64,000 nt of DNA from Sesamum alatum (Eukaryota; Streptophyta; Magnoliopsida; Lamiales; Pedaliaceae). The stretch lies in assembly GCA_034509735.1 (NCBI GenBank), contig JACGWO010000003.1, positions 36,788,466-36,852,465 of the forward strand, read 5' to 3'. The translations under genes and the position numbers were made by a program. Positions 52,964 to 64,000 of this stretch are shown one piece after another. How positions within the stretch are numbered: position 1 is the first letter of the stretch; each line of letters opens with the position of its first letter. Below the pieces are notes generated by a model, which worked only from the letters and a program-made list of their open reading frames with translations, was not told where the DNA came from and ran no database searches.

Positions 52964-54199
52964 TTGTTGCTTTCATTGACAGCAGTTTACTTACACTTTC
53001 AATATAGTAATATAAGCTAAATTATAAGAAATTAATAATAACAATAATGACAACCTTACGTAACAAGTGGGTTTTCAGGGCTCATATATCCTGAACATGA
53101 CACGACTGCAACAAAATTAAATTCCCAACCAATTGTTACATATATCCTTTTTTTTTCAAAAAAAAAAAAAAATGGAGCTTCTTATCCAATTCGGTGGACG
53201 ATTCAAAATTCAAACATTATCTCTCTCTCTGTCATCTGATATTTTGGGTTTCCCATTTGCCTCATCTCGAAATGTTGGTTCAGATGAATCACCAGCCGTA
53301 AAGGCTAGTTTCACTACCTCCCGATCGAATGGCTCTCAGACTGCTGTACGGAGTGGTGTTCCTCTCTTTCTCCACCGCCGTCTTCCTCTGCCTCCACCTC
53401 ATCCTCCAGCCGGTTTTTTACTTCACCTCCTGAATCTCCGCCGCCGCCAGTACACTGTCTATGTGTCAGTTTCTTACGTTATAAGAATATTAGATTACAT
53501 GTATATACATATGTAGTAATATTAGCAGCAGTCATGATTATGTTGTTTCTTTGTAACATATAAGAAATCCCACTCCCTTTTTCTTCATCACTTGTGTCGT
53601 TTCCTTTTCTTGTTTTCTTTTTTTCTTTTTTTAGTATATTAAAAACGAGATCGAATTAAATGCAGTGTAGCTATCTTAATTGAATCGTTGCTAAATCAAA
53701 TATTATAAGTCAATTATATTGGATTTTACGTTCTCAATATAATTCAAATTTTGAATCTTCAAATTTAAGTTCAACGAGTCTTTTTTTTTTTTTTTTCGAG
53801 TAAGTTCAAATTTAAATTCTCGTTTCTTGTTCTATTCATTGCTTCTTTTTTCCTTTTTTTTTTAAAAAAAAATGAGAAATTAGAATCTACGACATTAATT
53901 TATTAGGTGGTTTGCGGAAAAGGTGATTAGATGATAGCCAATGGCAATTTAAAGGTTGTTCTTTGCAGTAAAGTTGGATGTGACGGCTTAAGGCACATTG
54001 GACTCCCTTGCTCTTCCATCTCTACCTTTTCCTTTCTCCGAATTGGGTACCTTTCACAAATAAATAAATAAACTATTGTAATTTATGTTGCATTTAATAT
54101 TTGATTTTATATATTTACATGTTACGTGTATAAAAAAAATTTTAAATAAAATTAATTTCGAGATATTCAGAACACAACTCGAATACTTTTACGTGTAGG
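52964..54199. other. Gene-free region with a small hydrophobic frame
   Basis: T-rich and A-rich tracts surround a GC-richer island (53210-53460). Within it the 34-codon frame at 53329-53433 is the only candidate. Nothing else recognised. Confidence 0.35.
53329..53433 (+). CDS. Possible 34-aa hydrophobic peptide
   Basis: ATG to TGA frame encoding MALRLLYGVVFLSFSTAVFL followed by CLHLILQPVFYFTS. It is one membrane span or signal-like helix with an Arg near the start. It lies in a GC-rich island with codon use like the real genes nearby, and CT-rich leader-like DNA precedes it. I do not recognise the family. It may be a first exon or chance. Confidence 0.25.
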   Translation: MALRLLYGVVFLSFSTAVFLCLHLILQPVFYFTS

Positions 54200-54720
54200 T
54201 TAAGAGACACAATTTGAAGACCTCCATGAGAAGGGCTCTAGACGAATACCCAGTAGGGACACCTCAACTAAAGGTCATCATAGGAACGTTGCGGATAATT
54301 TGTCTAAGTTAAGAGGTATTGCAGAGTCATACTCAGCGAGCAACACAACAGTCCTTCACTGTCACTGTACTAATCACTTTTGGCAGTGGTGCAGTTTTTG
54401 TCCGCCCGGACCACACCTATCACTGTTAATGCAGATATGTGCGGCCCTTTATACACCAACATCTAATTTAGGGTGCACATGTAATCTTACAATCCACCAT
54501 CATTTATATATAAGATATAGGTATTCCACCAATTGGTATAACTTTTGCCTCCCCAACTATTGTTCTTATCTCTTTAGATACCTTCATACACTGACTTGAG
54601 TATCAAAGTGCCTACGTCGAAGATCCTTCCGGCTTGGCCCTAATACAGTCTTATTTTGCAGGCCTTATACAGTTTGTTGGGCGCTCATACGACAACAGTG
54701 AGCAGGTAGAATACCTTTAC
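54200..54720 (+). mobile_element. LTR fragment of a gypsy (Tat-like) retrotransposon
   Basis: The stretch ACTGACTTGAG, AGTGCCTACGTC, then GATCCTTCCGGCTTGG (54590-54640) is the characteristic line of plant Tat/Ogre-type LTRs ('actgacttgagcgtcggagtgcc...'). Upstream has a mixed, non-AT-rich composition unlike the surroundings. Exact LTR ends and a second copy were not found, so it is a solo or truncated LTR. Confidence 0.5.
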
Positions 54721-57700
54721 CTTCAGTGTAATATCCATAAACACTTACCTTCAATTCTAAGGTGCAACAAAATAATGATGTAATTTTTGCACACGTGATG
54801 TGTATATATAAATGGAATAAAAGTTGCAATAGAAATAGCAATAAGAAATTCAATCCAAGAATAAAAGACCATTTATTTAGCTGATCAATTATTTGTGTAA
54901 TAAATTCCCTGCTGACACTGAAACTAACTCAAACCAAGTTCTCTTGCCGAAGTTCGAAGAAGCCCGTTTGTGTTGTTAAAGATTCTAAGTTTACGAAAAG
55001 AAACATTGAAATAAGAATCTTGTCAACGTGCAAGAATTTCCAAAGGTTGTTTCAATTAAGGTTTTCAAGACCCAAAAATCCCTATGCAACCCCATGTGAA
55101 CCATGGCGGAAACAATTAATGTTGTTACCTTTCCAGATGAATCAACACTAGGAATGAATCACATGGTCCATTAAAAAAAAAAAATGAATGGTTCAGGATG
55201 CATAATTGTCTTACACAATGAGGTGTCGTCTTTTATTAGCAGTTGTTTTGTCCTAATTCTCCTTTACAAAAAGGATTTATACTATAGTTTCAGTTTCAAT
55301 AATTGTATTGTAGTGTTACGTGTGACACGTGAAAGTCTCAATTATTATATTAATGTGTCTTGTATGAAGTCTTGATTTGTAATTCAGTCATTGTATTCCA
55401 CCCTCTACAAAAGGAGGATTGGTTTTGGTTGTCCATTCATTTTTATATTATTCAATACATTCAAATTCAAATATTATTTTAATACATTGATATTTTTAAA
55501 TCAACAAATATATTCAAATTAAAAAAAATAACTAATACATTATTATGAAAAATAAATTGTATATCCACATTCATTAAACTTAAGCCCACAATTTTTTTAT
55601 TGTAAGACCTCTACCTCGTCGCCTAGACAAGGTATTATAGAGACATTATTGCAAGTATGTTAGCTCTACAGTTGCCTCATTTGAGTATCCTCCGCATGTA
55701 GCCAAGTCATTACAATTTCCTTGTAGTATCGTGTAACCTTGTGCTAATTTAATTAAGGACAACGTGCGATTTACTATATATTATTAGTACTATATAATGA
55801 GATCATGTGACCAAATCACATGGTTAGTTGTTGAGAAAGGTGCCGTTTCCATACGTAGAAGAGCCGATATATCCTACTCCACTACTTACTCAAAAGCTAA
55901 TATAACTTGGGGGCTTAAGAATTTTCATTGTTGACCATTCACCCTTGACCATTTTTCTTTATTAATAATCTAAAATTTATTATCCCGGCTTTGTTTGGAT
56001 ATTTATTGTAATTAATATGTATGTAATTAATTTTAAATGGTCAAATATATTTATAGAAAAAACGTAATTTTAAGTGGACTTTGATTTTTTCACTTTAAAG
56101 TTTTGAATTAAATATAGCATATGTGTCTTCATAGTTAGTTAGTGGAATATTTTATATTTTATATATTATTATATTCTTTTTATCATAACAATGGGTAGGT
56201 AGGAGAATTTTGATTTTAACCCAGAATCTCTACGACATAGGTGAGAGGTAATTCCAACTTAACTACATGGTTAATGGCATTAATGCGTATTGTGGTCCAA
56301 TAGCACCACAGCGGTCAAATGATCTCCTTGAAAATCTTAAGATCAAAGGCGGGCTAATCTGCAAAAATGAGGTTAACACTTTTATACTTAAGTTAGTAAC
56401 TGAATTTAGAAAGATAAATGGATAAAAACGTGAGATAATGATGAATTGAATAATGTGGAGTGTTTGACTGGAAAAATGGAAGCTAAAGTAAGTCTATAGA
56501 GTGAAGAAAATGAGCAAGGACCTTGTATCCTAGCTACTTGCGAGAGAGAAAGTGTTTTGTGTAAGTGATAAAAAATGAATTAGATTTTTTATTGCAACGT
56601 GACCTCTGTTTATAGAGGGATTTAAAGTAAAAGTTGAGTGTTAGTTATATCAAACTTCATATTTAGAAAGCCATGGATGTTAGCTAAAAAGAAGAGTCAA
56701 AATCTGATTTGGACTAATCTTGAAGGAGATGACTGTTTGACTGTTCCTTGTCCAGTCAACCCAAAAATCTAAAAAATTATTACCAATTGACTGTTGTGGC
56801 AAATGTTACAAGAATAAGAAGAATTAAGTGCATATTTTCTAGGATGAGGTAGCTTGATACATGGGGAGTTTGTCTTAGGTGGCATCATCCTGCGCTTTAT
56901 TGAGTCCTCTTTTTGAATTAAGCCTATTTTTGGGTCATGTCATGTCAGTCAATATAAAGAATATCGACTTAATTACTTGTGATATGGGCCAATATAGTTG
57001 GACCTGTTGAATTATTCGATGGGAGCCCACTCTTTATTATTGACTTTATAGAAAGCAATTTAAGGAGATATCAAGGCATATATTTTTAGGTACCCCAAAT
57101 TTATCTAAATACTACCACACCATTAAAAAAAAAAAAAAAAATCAAAGATGGGGGAATTCGATCATCGTCGAGTCTTTATCCGCACATTCCATTACTCGAC
57201 CTCTTTTTCCACCTGATAAACCAAAGAAAAGAATATCTAATAACACAAGAAAAAAATATAATACATACAAACTCTTGACCCTTAATTTTCGAGAAAGAAA
57301 AAACATGTCTTTACAAATCGGTGAAGGAGGGTTGATTTCGGACCAAAAAAATAGGGAGAAAGAAACACGAACACACATATATATATTAACTAAAAACCAT
57401 GGAAACAAAACGTAGTAAGCTTTGAGATTATCCAAACGTCAATTGCCATATATCTTCCGTCATGGCACTTGACACCGAGTAGATTAAAAACGGCCCCAAA
57501 AAAAAAGAAAAACGAAAAAAATATATACACAGCAAAAAACAAAAGAAACTGTCAACCCCCCAACCAAGATTCATTCTTGCAACTACTCTTCTTGGTTTTT
57601 TGTCTGATTATTACATGCTGGCTTTCGTCAAATGCAACCTCCTTTTGTCCTCATCAGAATCTTCAAATCCAGGAAATGGTTCTTTTCTTAGCCTTCAACG

Positions 57701-57804
57701 ACGTCGTCCCGTTTGATTGTTAACAAGATTAGATCATAGATCGTAGAATTTTTTTGTTATTTATTTGGGTTTTTTTTTTTCTTTTTGGAAAAAGATAAAG
57801 AAAA
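54721..57804. other. Gene-free region upstream of the small membrane-protein gene
   Basis: AT-rich with A and T runs. Frames in it (for example 55184-55375 and 57142-57435) are short, overlapping and without known domains. The last few hundred bases are probably the promoter and leader of the next gene. Confidence 0.35.
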
Positions 57805-58305
57805 ATGGATAGTTCATTAGGAACCGGTTTTATGGCGGTTTTTGCAGCCTCAGGCAGCGTGGTTTTGCTCGCCATGCAGGTCCACAAACGCCTTCTCTCC
57901 AATTTCATGAAGCAGATGGAATTCGAGTTCAAGAATTCAACCGGTTGATAATTCTCGTTAATTTCTTTCTTTTTAGGGAAAACAATTAATAATATTTACG
58001 TGATTATATTGTTTTAATTTAATTTCTTGGTCCCTGTTTTTGTGATTTATGGGTTCCATTTTCATCATTTAATTTAATTTTTTGATGTAGTGGGGATGAA
58101 GGAAGAGCCGAAGAAGAAGGTGAGATTCGCCGACGACGAGACGGTGGCTGATCAGAGATCGTCTGGGAAGAAATACATGTCAAGGCCGGCGGCGGCGGCG
58201 GCCGCCCGGAAAAACAATGATCAGAATTTGGAGGCTATGCCCGAAAATTGGCAAGTTATGTACAGAGGGATCTTACAATACAGGAACCTTAGGGGGTATA
58301 ACTAA
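57805..58305 (+). CDS. Small plant-conserved membrane protein (2 exons, 117 aa)
   Basis: Exons 57805-57943 and 58091-58305, with intron GT at 57944 and AG at 58090; the joined frame is 118 codons with stop. The N-terminus MDSSLGTGFMAVFAASGSVV, together with LLAMQVHKRL, forms one membrane helix (about 8-24). After the splice comes a basic motif KKKVRFADDE (about 54-63), an Ala/Arg-rich stretch, and the C-terminal MPENWQVMYRGILQYRNLRG. This order (GFMAVFA.SGSVVLLA.Q.HKRLLS.FM, KKVRFAD, MP.NR..LY.GI) is shared by uncharacterised small proteins I know from other plants. Function unknown. If the intron is retained a TGA follows at once, giving a 47-residue form that ends NSTG. Confidence 0.8.
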
Positions 58306-59639
58306 TTAAGTATTATTACATGTACTCCTATTGTTTCTGTTTCAATCATTGATTATGGGCTGAAGGCGGCGGCGGCGGCAGCGGCGGCCATCCTTAACTT
58401 CCTTGTACACATGGTCGGGTTATCATGTTAGTTGTTTTCTTTTTTCCTCTTTTTTTTTTTTTTTTAATTTGTGTATTAATGTAATTGTTGTTTATTACCG
58501 AAGTAGTTTCGTGTAGAACTTTTACTTTTTTCTTTTGGCAGTTATTTCTGCAATGTAACGGGACATACTGAAAATTATTATTATTATTGTTTATTAAAGA
58601 TGAGATCCCAAAATAACTAATTTGATTGACAAAATATTGTTAGTCAAATTAATTTCTTCATCTGACTTTCACATAATTTGAAAATCTTATAAAATATAAT
58701 TATAATAATTAGATTAAATTCGTGCTTAGCACGGTTCACACACATAGTATTCATTGAGCGCCCACCAAAAACAACAAAGTCATCATTGGGATAAATCAAT
58801 GCTAAGATTGCTCAAATTTTTTATCTAGATAATACCTCGTACAAATCCATCAATTAATTGCATTCTTTTTTTTTAAAATACGACAATATTTTTACAGCAA
58901 TTAATTGTAATTAATTATTATCATAATGTCCTGTTACATTCAAATCCTGTAAGTTACATACGAATTTGTGGTTGTTACGATATTTGTATTGTCACTGTGT
59001 GAATTATGTGTATTTATAATATTTCAATAACACCATTAACGTTACCAAGAATGTAATAAAATTAATATTTAAAATTGAGGTACCTGAATAAATTCAAAAT
59101 TATAATTTATATGGGCTCATTTATACCACTTCCCAATAAAGTAGGGCATTACAGCGATGTAACATTTTTAGATATATGGCCCAATAGTCGGTTTTACTAT
59201 TGTAATAAGTCAGTTAAAAGCGTAAAAAATATTAAATAGTAATGATATCGTAATATTATTATTAATATTTTAGAATTCTGACTATTTTTTATTTCTTATT
59301 TTTTGTTGTAATTAAAATCTTGTATTCGAACATGTTGTCATTTTGTTCTCAAGATGTTTGTGTCATTATTAGTTTATGCTAATTGATTCAGAATTCAGCA
59401 TAAAAAATGAACGGGAATATCAGAATACATTATACATCATAAAAAAAAATCAAAATAAGACAAATACCGTCTGCATGTATTTATTTGACTTGATTTGATA
59501 AGGATCTAACAATATCAAATTCAGGCCACAAATCTTATATAAGATCTATGGTAACGACATTTCTTGTATAACTTTTCGATTTGGGATATCTTTTCTAAAA
59601 AAGATGTTTAAATGCACAATATTACTAATTGAAGTGCCG
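58306..59639. other. 3' flank and gene-free AT-rich DNA
   Basis: The 3' UTR of the small gene contains a (GGC)n-type run at about 58364-58388. AT-rich DNA without recognisable features follows. Confidence 0.35.
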
Positions 59640-60010
59640 AAAAGTTATATTTAGCCTATTTGATCGATCCGAATTGAGGTACTTAATAACCTGGCAATAG
59701 ATGGGTGTTGTATGGTCGCTCCATCGATCTGGATGAGTAAGGTCGTCCGTACATAAAACGCTAGACTAGTTAAGGTGGCTCTAACCTAAAATCCTCCGAT
59801 ACTTGAGTTAGTTTGAGGTCGGGGTTATAAGGGTGGTAGAGTGTGATCTGATAGTAATAAGTGCATACCTCTGACATGAACTCTTAATTTATGTATAGCG
59901 GCTTATGTGTTAGAATCGGCACGGGCCACGTGTCCTTCAAATAGCCATTGGATGGGTTCTGGATCACTGAACGATAATTTAGGTCATTGGATCAAGTAGG
60001 TCAGGTTGCA
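59640..60010 (+). mobile_element. Possible LTR fragment
   Basis: A mixed-composition block in AT-rich DNA, with GTCCGTACATAAAACGCT, GGTGGCTCTAACC, AATCCTCCGATACTTGAGTT and TACCTCTGACATGA. This order occurs in LTRs of plant gypsy elements. No borders, primer-binding site or second copy were found, so the call is weak. Confidence 0.35.
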
Positions 60011-62210
60011 CACCAACCCGCTAAAAAAGACACAAACCCATTAGATGTTTGGGATTTTTCTCATTTGTGCAGAAAATACAAGATACTAGAATATTATTTT
60101 AAAAAAAAAAAAAATCGGTCTAACATCATTGTTGTATAACGCATGATCTAAGATCGACGAGGTTGTTTTATTTGTAGTTGTCATCTTCAGGTATCTAGTC
60201 TCAAGTCATATTAATAATCCTCGAAAAATGTGATGAAAAAGCAAGATCATAATAAACAGCGATTAGACCTTAATTATAAAGCCATATAAATTAATTCAAA
60301 GATAATAAATCTTGCAATAAGTGCAGTCAACCAAGTGCACGTGATGAATGGGGGGCTCAAGCACATCAATACGACATGAATAATTGAAAATTATTGATCG
60401 AAAAATATATTGAATGACCTGTATAAGTGATAAGTTCATCGGGTCGGATCGAGTCCCTCCAACCCAAACAAAATGCACTTATGTTTGGAGCATTAAGTTA
60501 TTTTTACTAATTAAGACGATTTGGTTTCACTTAGGTCAAAAGTGATTATAGATGGGAAGACAGTATGTTTGATAGAAGTTACAAAATGATTTGAATTAAC
60601 TACATTGTTTATAAAAAAACGAGCAAGACAAAAAAATTCTATGATTGGGCCACAACGACAACAATCATCCGATCAAAATGATCAATCGTACAATTGCTCT
60701 CCCAATAACAAAAACATGCTTTAATTAATTATACATCAATTAACATTACCTAACATTCTCTAAGCAAAAAGATGTGGGCCATTAGCGTTGGTTCCTTCCC
60801 GTGTAGTAGACAAAGCAAGAATTCACTAGCTCAACTTAAATACATTTATTTCTTAAAGAAAATTAGAAATCATACAAAAAATCCATTTTTTTTTAATTTT
60901 TTTTCTAATTTTTGGTATGTTTTGCTGATATTAAATCTTGGTTGCAAAAGATTCTTACTAGTATATGTCTCCTCAATCCTGACGAGGCAATTTAAACGTC
61001 ACATCGTGGCCATGCTTTTCATAAGAATCCAAACTCCTATGTCTTTTCATCATGCCACCTCATCATATCCACGACAACGTTGCCAATGATACACGTCATC
61101 ATATCCACCGAACTTGAAATGTAATGAAAAATATATTTTTTTAATTTTATTTAGATTTTTGTTTCAAATAAAAATTAATTAAAATTAATTAATGATATCG
61201 TTTTTTATATTAAATTGTAGTATTAAATCAATATTTTTTTTCGATGAAAATAAGTATAAAATAAAATACACAAAAGGCCCCATCTTGTGAATGCAAATTA
61301 GATTTCTTTGCCGATACGGGGATAGTATTTGTAAGTAATTTGTAAGATTTTTATAATTAATCTATAATTTCGAATCAGACTTTAATTTGTGATTGTGATT
61401 GAAATCGAAACTACTCAAACTCTTATAATCCAGGAACATGTCTAGATACGTATTAATTGATCGTTGTTCAAAATCGAGACGACATGTTCCAAATTAATAA
61501 ATTATTCTATACTTTGACAAAAATAATAATTGTAAAATAAGTAATGTATCTCTCGTTTAGTAAATCGGATCAAACTTAATGTGGATAATTATTTCTAATT
61601 CGATATTAATTAATACTTAGTTGTGGATATATTAACCCGAATTCGAAGTTTGTCTTATTACTTATCTAATAAAGATTTTAACGGTTATGACAAATTATGT
61701 CTAAGTTAAGCATTTTTATTTAATTAATTTATACTATGATTGGAATAACATTCAAATTAGAGATGCATCCACGCAATCTCGATTAGACCCGACAACTTAG
61801 GTTTCGGATTTATCCAACATTGAGTCCGGTCCCCATGTACATGTACATGCCCATCAACTCAAGTTTTACAGCTCTCATGTACTCAAAGTTACTGATTTGA
61901 CTAATGTTAAACTACAACGAAAAAAAATAAATAAATACATGGTCTTAATTAGGAATTGATAATTTATTACAAATGATCATTAAATCTTGATAATTGATAC
62001 ATTATAAGAAATTCTTAATGTAATAATGCATATAATTATCGATTTTATTAAAAAAATAAATAATATTATTATTTTTCATGATGTAACATAATTGCTGGAG
62101 TTCGTGCTAATATAAATTTTTTGAATGAAATTATCAATTAAAATAAGTTGATTAATGATAAAGTTCATATCAAATTTGGGTGTTATATATTTTGTTAGAT
62201 TGATCCAAAA
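60011..62210. other. Gene-free AT-rich region
   Basis: No supported gene. The frame at 60772-61089 is AT-driven and Lys/Phe-rich with no domain. Several A and T runs are present. Confidence 0.35.
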
Positions 62211-62220
62211 TAAAATAAAA

Positions 62221-63358
62221 GGAAAAAATACAATTACCTCCTCTGTGTTATGCACAATGTGCAAAAATTCTCCATGTAAAAAAAAAAGAAGAAGAGCAAT
62301 TTACCCCCTTGTGTCTTTAGAAATGGTGCAAAAAACCCCTAAAGGCTGTGGTGGGATGCATGCGCTGACTGCGCGATTTTTACTTGATTTTTACTATTAA
62401 AATATTATTTTTATTTTATTATTTATCTATAAATATTTCATTTATATATATTAATATATTTTTTATATTGTATATATTATATATTTATATATATTAATAA
62501 TATAAATTTTATTTTTTTCCCCTTTCTTCTTCATCTTTCTGCTCCGCCTCCAATCCGCCAGCCATCCCCCAGTCGATCCGCCGCCGCCATACGCCTTCCC
62601 CCTCAGCCCTGGCCTTTCCCCTTCCCCGGCCCCCTCCACATTGCTACCCCTCATTCCCGCAGCCTTTTCACGCGTCGTCCCCGCACCCCCTCCGCCGCAT
62701 CGTTCCCGCCCCCCCTCCCCCTCCCCCTCCCCCTCCCCCACCCCCAGATCCCACGTCGCTCCCCCTCCCCCATTTATCCCCTCCACCGCAGCTCCCCCTC
62801 CCGCCTATTTCCCTGCCGCTGCTCTTCCCCCTCCCCCAACGCCAGATCTCGCATCTCTTCCCCTCTTTCCATTGCTCCTACGCCTTCTCTCTTCCTCCTC
62901 AGCCGTCGCCGCGGTCTTACCCTCCCCCTTAACAGTGTATATATATATATATTATTTATATTTTTATATAAAATATATTTTAATTGTATATATATAAATT
63001 ATATTTTTATTTTAATTTATATATAAGTTATTATATAATTTTAATTTTAATTTATATATATAAATTTATGAAAAAATTAAACCATTAATTTAAATTAAGT
63101 TAAATCTGAATCGTTGATCTATCAATCAAATTTGAACCATAGATTCAAATCAATCCATCAACTTTAAATAAAAATAAAAATATAATTTTAGAATTAAAAA
63201 AATAAAAAAATAAAAAATGGGCACGTGCACCTCACGCAATCGCGTGAGGGGCCTTTTTGCTTTTTGTTTAGAAACACAGGAGGATAAATTGTTACTATTT
63301 TTCACATGGGGATTTTTGCACATTTAGCATAACACATGGGGATAATTGCATTTTTCCC
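62221..63358. mobile_element. MULE-like TIR element with pyrimidine-rich core
   Basis: It starts GGAAAAAATACAATTACC and ends in inverse GGGAAAAATGCAATTATCC. The arms of about 120-150 bp share ATGCACAATGTGCAAAAATT / TTTTTGCACATTTAGCAT and further C-rich lines. TAAAATAAAA flanks it exactly at 62211-62220 and 63359-63368. The AT-rich interior holds a CT/C-rich core (62519-62935) with repeated CCCCCTCC words, and a CTCACGC...GCGTGAG palindrome is present near 63233-63248. It belongs with the element at 626-1888 by end sequence. The Pro/Ser-rich and Gly-rich frames inside are low-complexity and not genes. Confidence 0.82.
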
Positions 63359-63368
63359 TAAAATAAAA

Positions 63369-64000
63369 AGTTATTATTTTATATTGGATTGGTTAAATTG
63401 GATTAACACATGATCAAATACAACCCGTTAGCTAATGGATTCATGTCAATACCGACGGGCTACCATGTCAAACCCAACATGAGTGAAGCTAAGCTACTAA
63501 GTGTTGCTCATACGTATAAAAAGGGGTCTCCACCACATACACACAACACAACTCACTAAACGTATTCAACAAATCAAAAGGGATCAACTCCAAAACTCTC
63601 TGTCACTACGAAGCTCTACAAACACAAAGGTTTCACGTTTTCCTAGACAACAATCCCTCAAGGCCTTAATACGATATTTCAAAGTAGTACGTAGTTTTCT
63701 TCTACAAATCAAGTAGAGATTACGCATCCACATTCATAAACAAACTTTCAATTCTCGAGTCAAAATCCAAAACGAAAAATTAGAGAATAATCATAACTTA
63801 AAAAATCGTAACACTTTCTTTATTAAAACTTATAAAATACATTTGTATACATTTTTTTACTTTCATAATTGCAAACTCGAAATTTGTGTGATTCCCTTTC
63901 TAAATACCACTAAGCAAACATGACTAAGTGTAGCATGAATTTTGAAGTGTGAATGACAAGACCATTAATTCGGGTGGCACATGGTTATCGGTGGATTTCC
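63369..64000 (+). other. Promoter-like or LTR-like sequence at the window end
   Basis: TATAAAAA at 63515-63522, followed by GGGG and a C/A-rich leader-like stretch (63530-63720), looks like a transcription start region, either a gene promoter whose body lies beyond the window or an LTR. The frame at 63501-63716 is basic and low-complexity. Nothing firmer can be said. Confidence 0.3.

Noticed and set aside
52710..52976. 88-aa minus-strand frame containing SSVVEHLTADQEVTGSNPVG
   Set aside because: This is the well-known translation artefact of a tRNA gene; the DNA is tRNA-Cys(GCA).
60772..61089. 105-aa frame
   Set aside because: AT-driven composition and no family features.
62641..62997. 118-aa Pro/Ser-rich frame and the 107-aa Gly-rich frame on the other strand
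   Set aside because: Both are readings of the pyrimidine-rich core of a transposon; low-complexity with no domain.

Overview
This is a stretch of nuclear DNA from a flowering plant, most likely a eudicot and perhaps an asterid. The signs are spliced genes with GT-AG introns, AT-rich intergenic DNA, plant-only gene families, a nuclear tRNA-Cys and many plant-type transposon remnants. I assembled gene models by joining exons at GT/AG borders that keep the family protein in frame. No transcript data were available, so UTR limits are approximate.

Layout: 1-326 is the last exon of a gene I cannot name. 3795-8991 (+) is a calcium-dependent protein kinase of the CPK1/CPK2 type (7 exons). 8992-18273 is gene-free and holds a decayed plastid 23S rRNA insertion, several terminal-inverted-repeat (TIR) elements and a G-box-rich orphan block. 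18274-24154 (+) is an ABCG22-type half transporter (10 exons). It converges on 24884-30130 (-), a carotenoid isomerase CRTISO (13 exons). 36631-40050 (+) is sucrose-phosphate phosphatase (8 exons). 57805-58305 (+) is a small plant-conserved membrane protein (2 exons). A tRNA-Cys(GCA) lies at 52892-52963 (-).

The most unusual part is 41780-51567. Two copies of an intronless, secreted, PMEI/invertase-inhibitor-like gene sit on opposite strands, facing outward, in 1.4-kb arms. By eye the arms differ at only about five places. The 6.9-kb spacer holds a third, older copy, a four-unit tandem repeat of about 175 bp, TIR elements and a decayed gypsy-type gag fragment. All three promoters share a CATGCATG (RY) motif and a TATAAATA box.

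Much of the intergenic DNA is a related group of TIR elements. Ends are like GGGTAAATTAC or GGGATAATTAC, and the target-site duplications are 9-10 bp, as in Mutator-like elements. Some have TIRs of several hundred bases, some are nested, and several carry a GC- or pyrimidine-rich core. CACTA, LINE and LTR fragments are also present.

The genes do not form a pathway or an operon. Three (ABCG22-like, CRTISO, SPP) are conserved single-function housekeeping or stress genes, and the PMEI-like cluster is the lineage-specific part.
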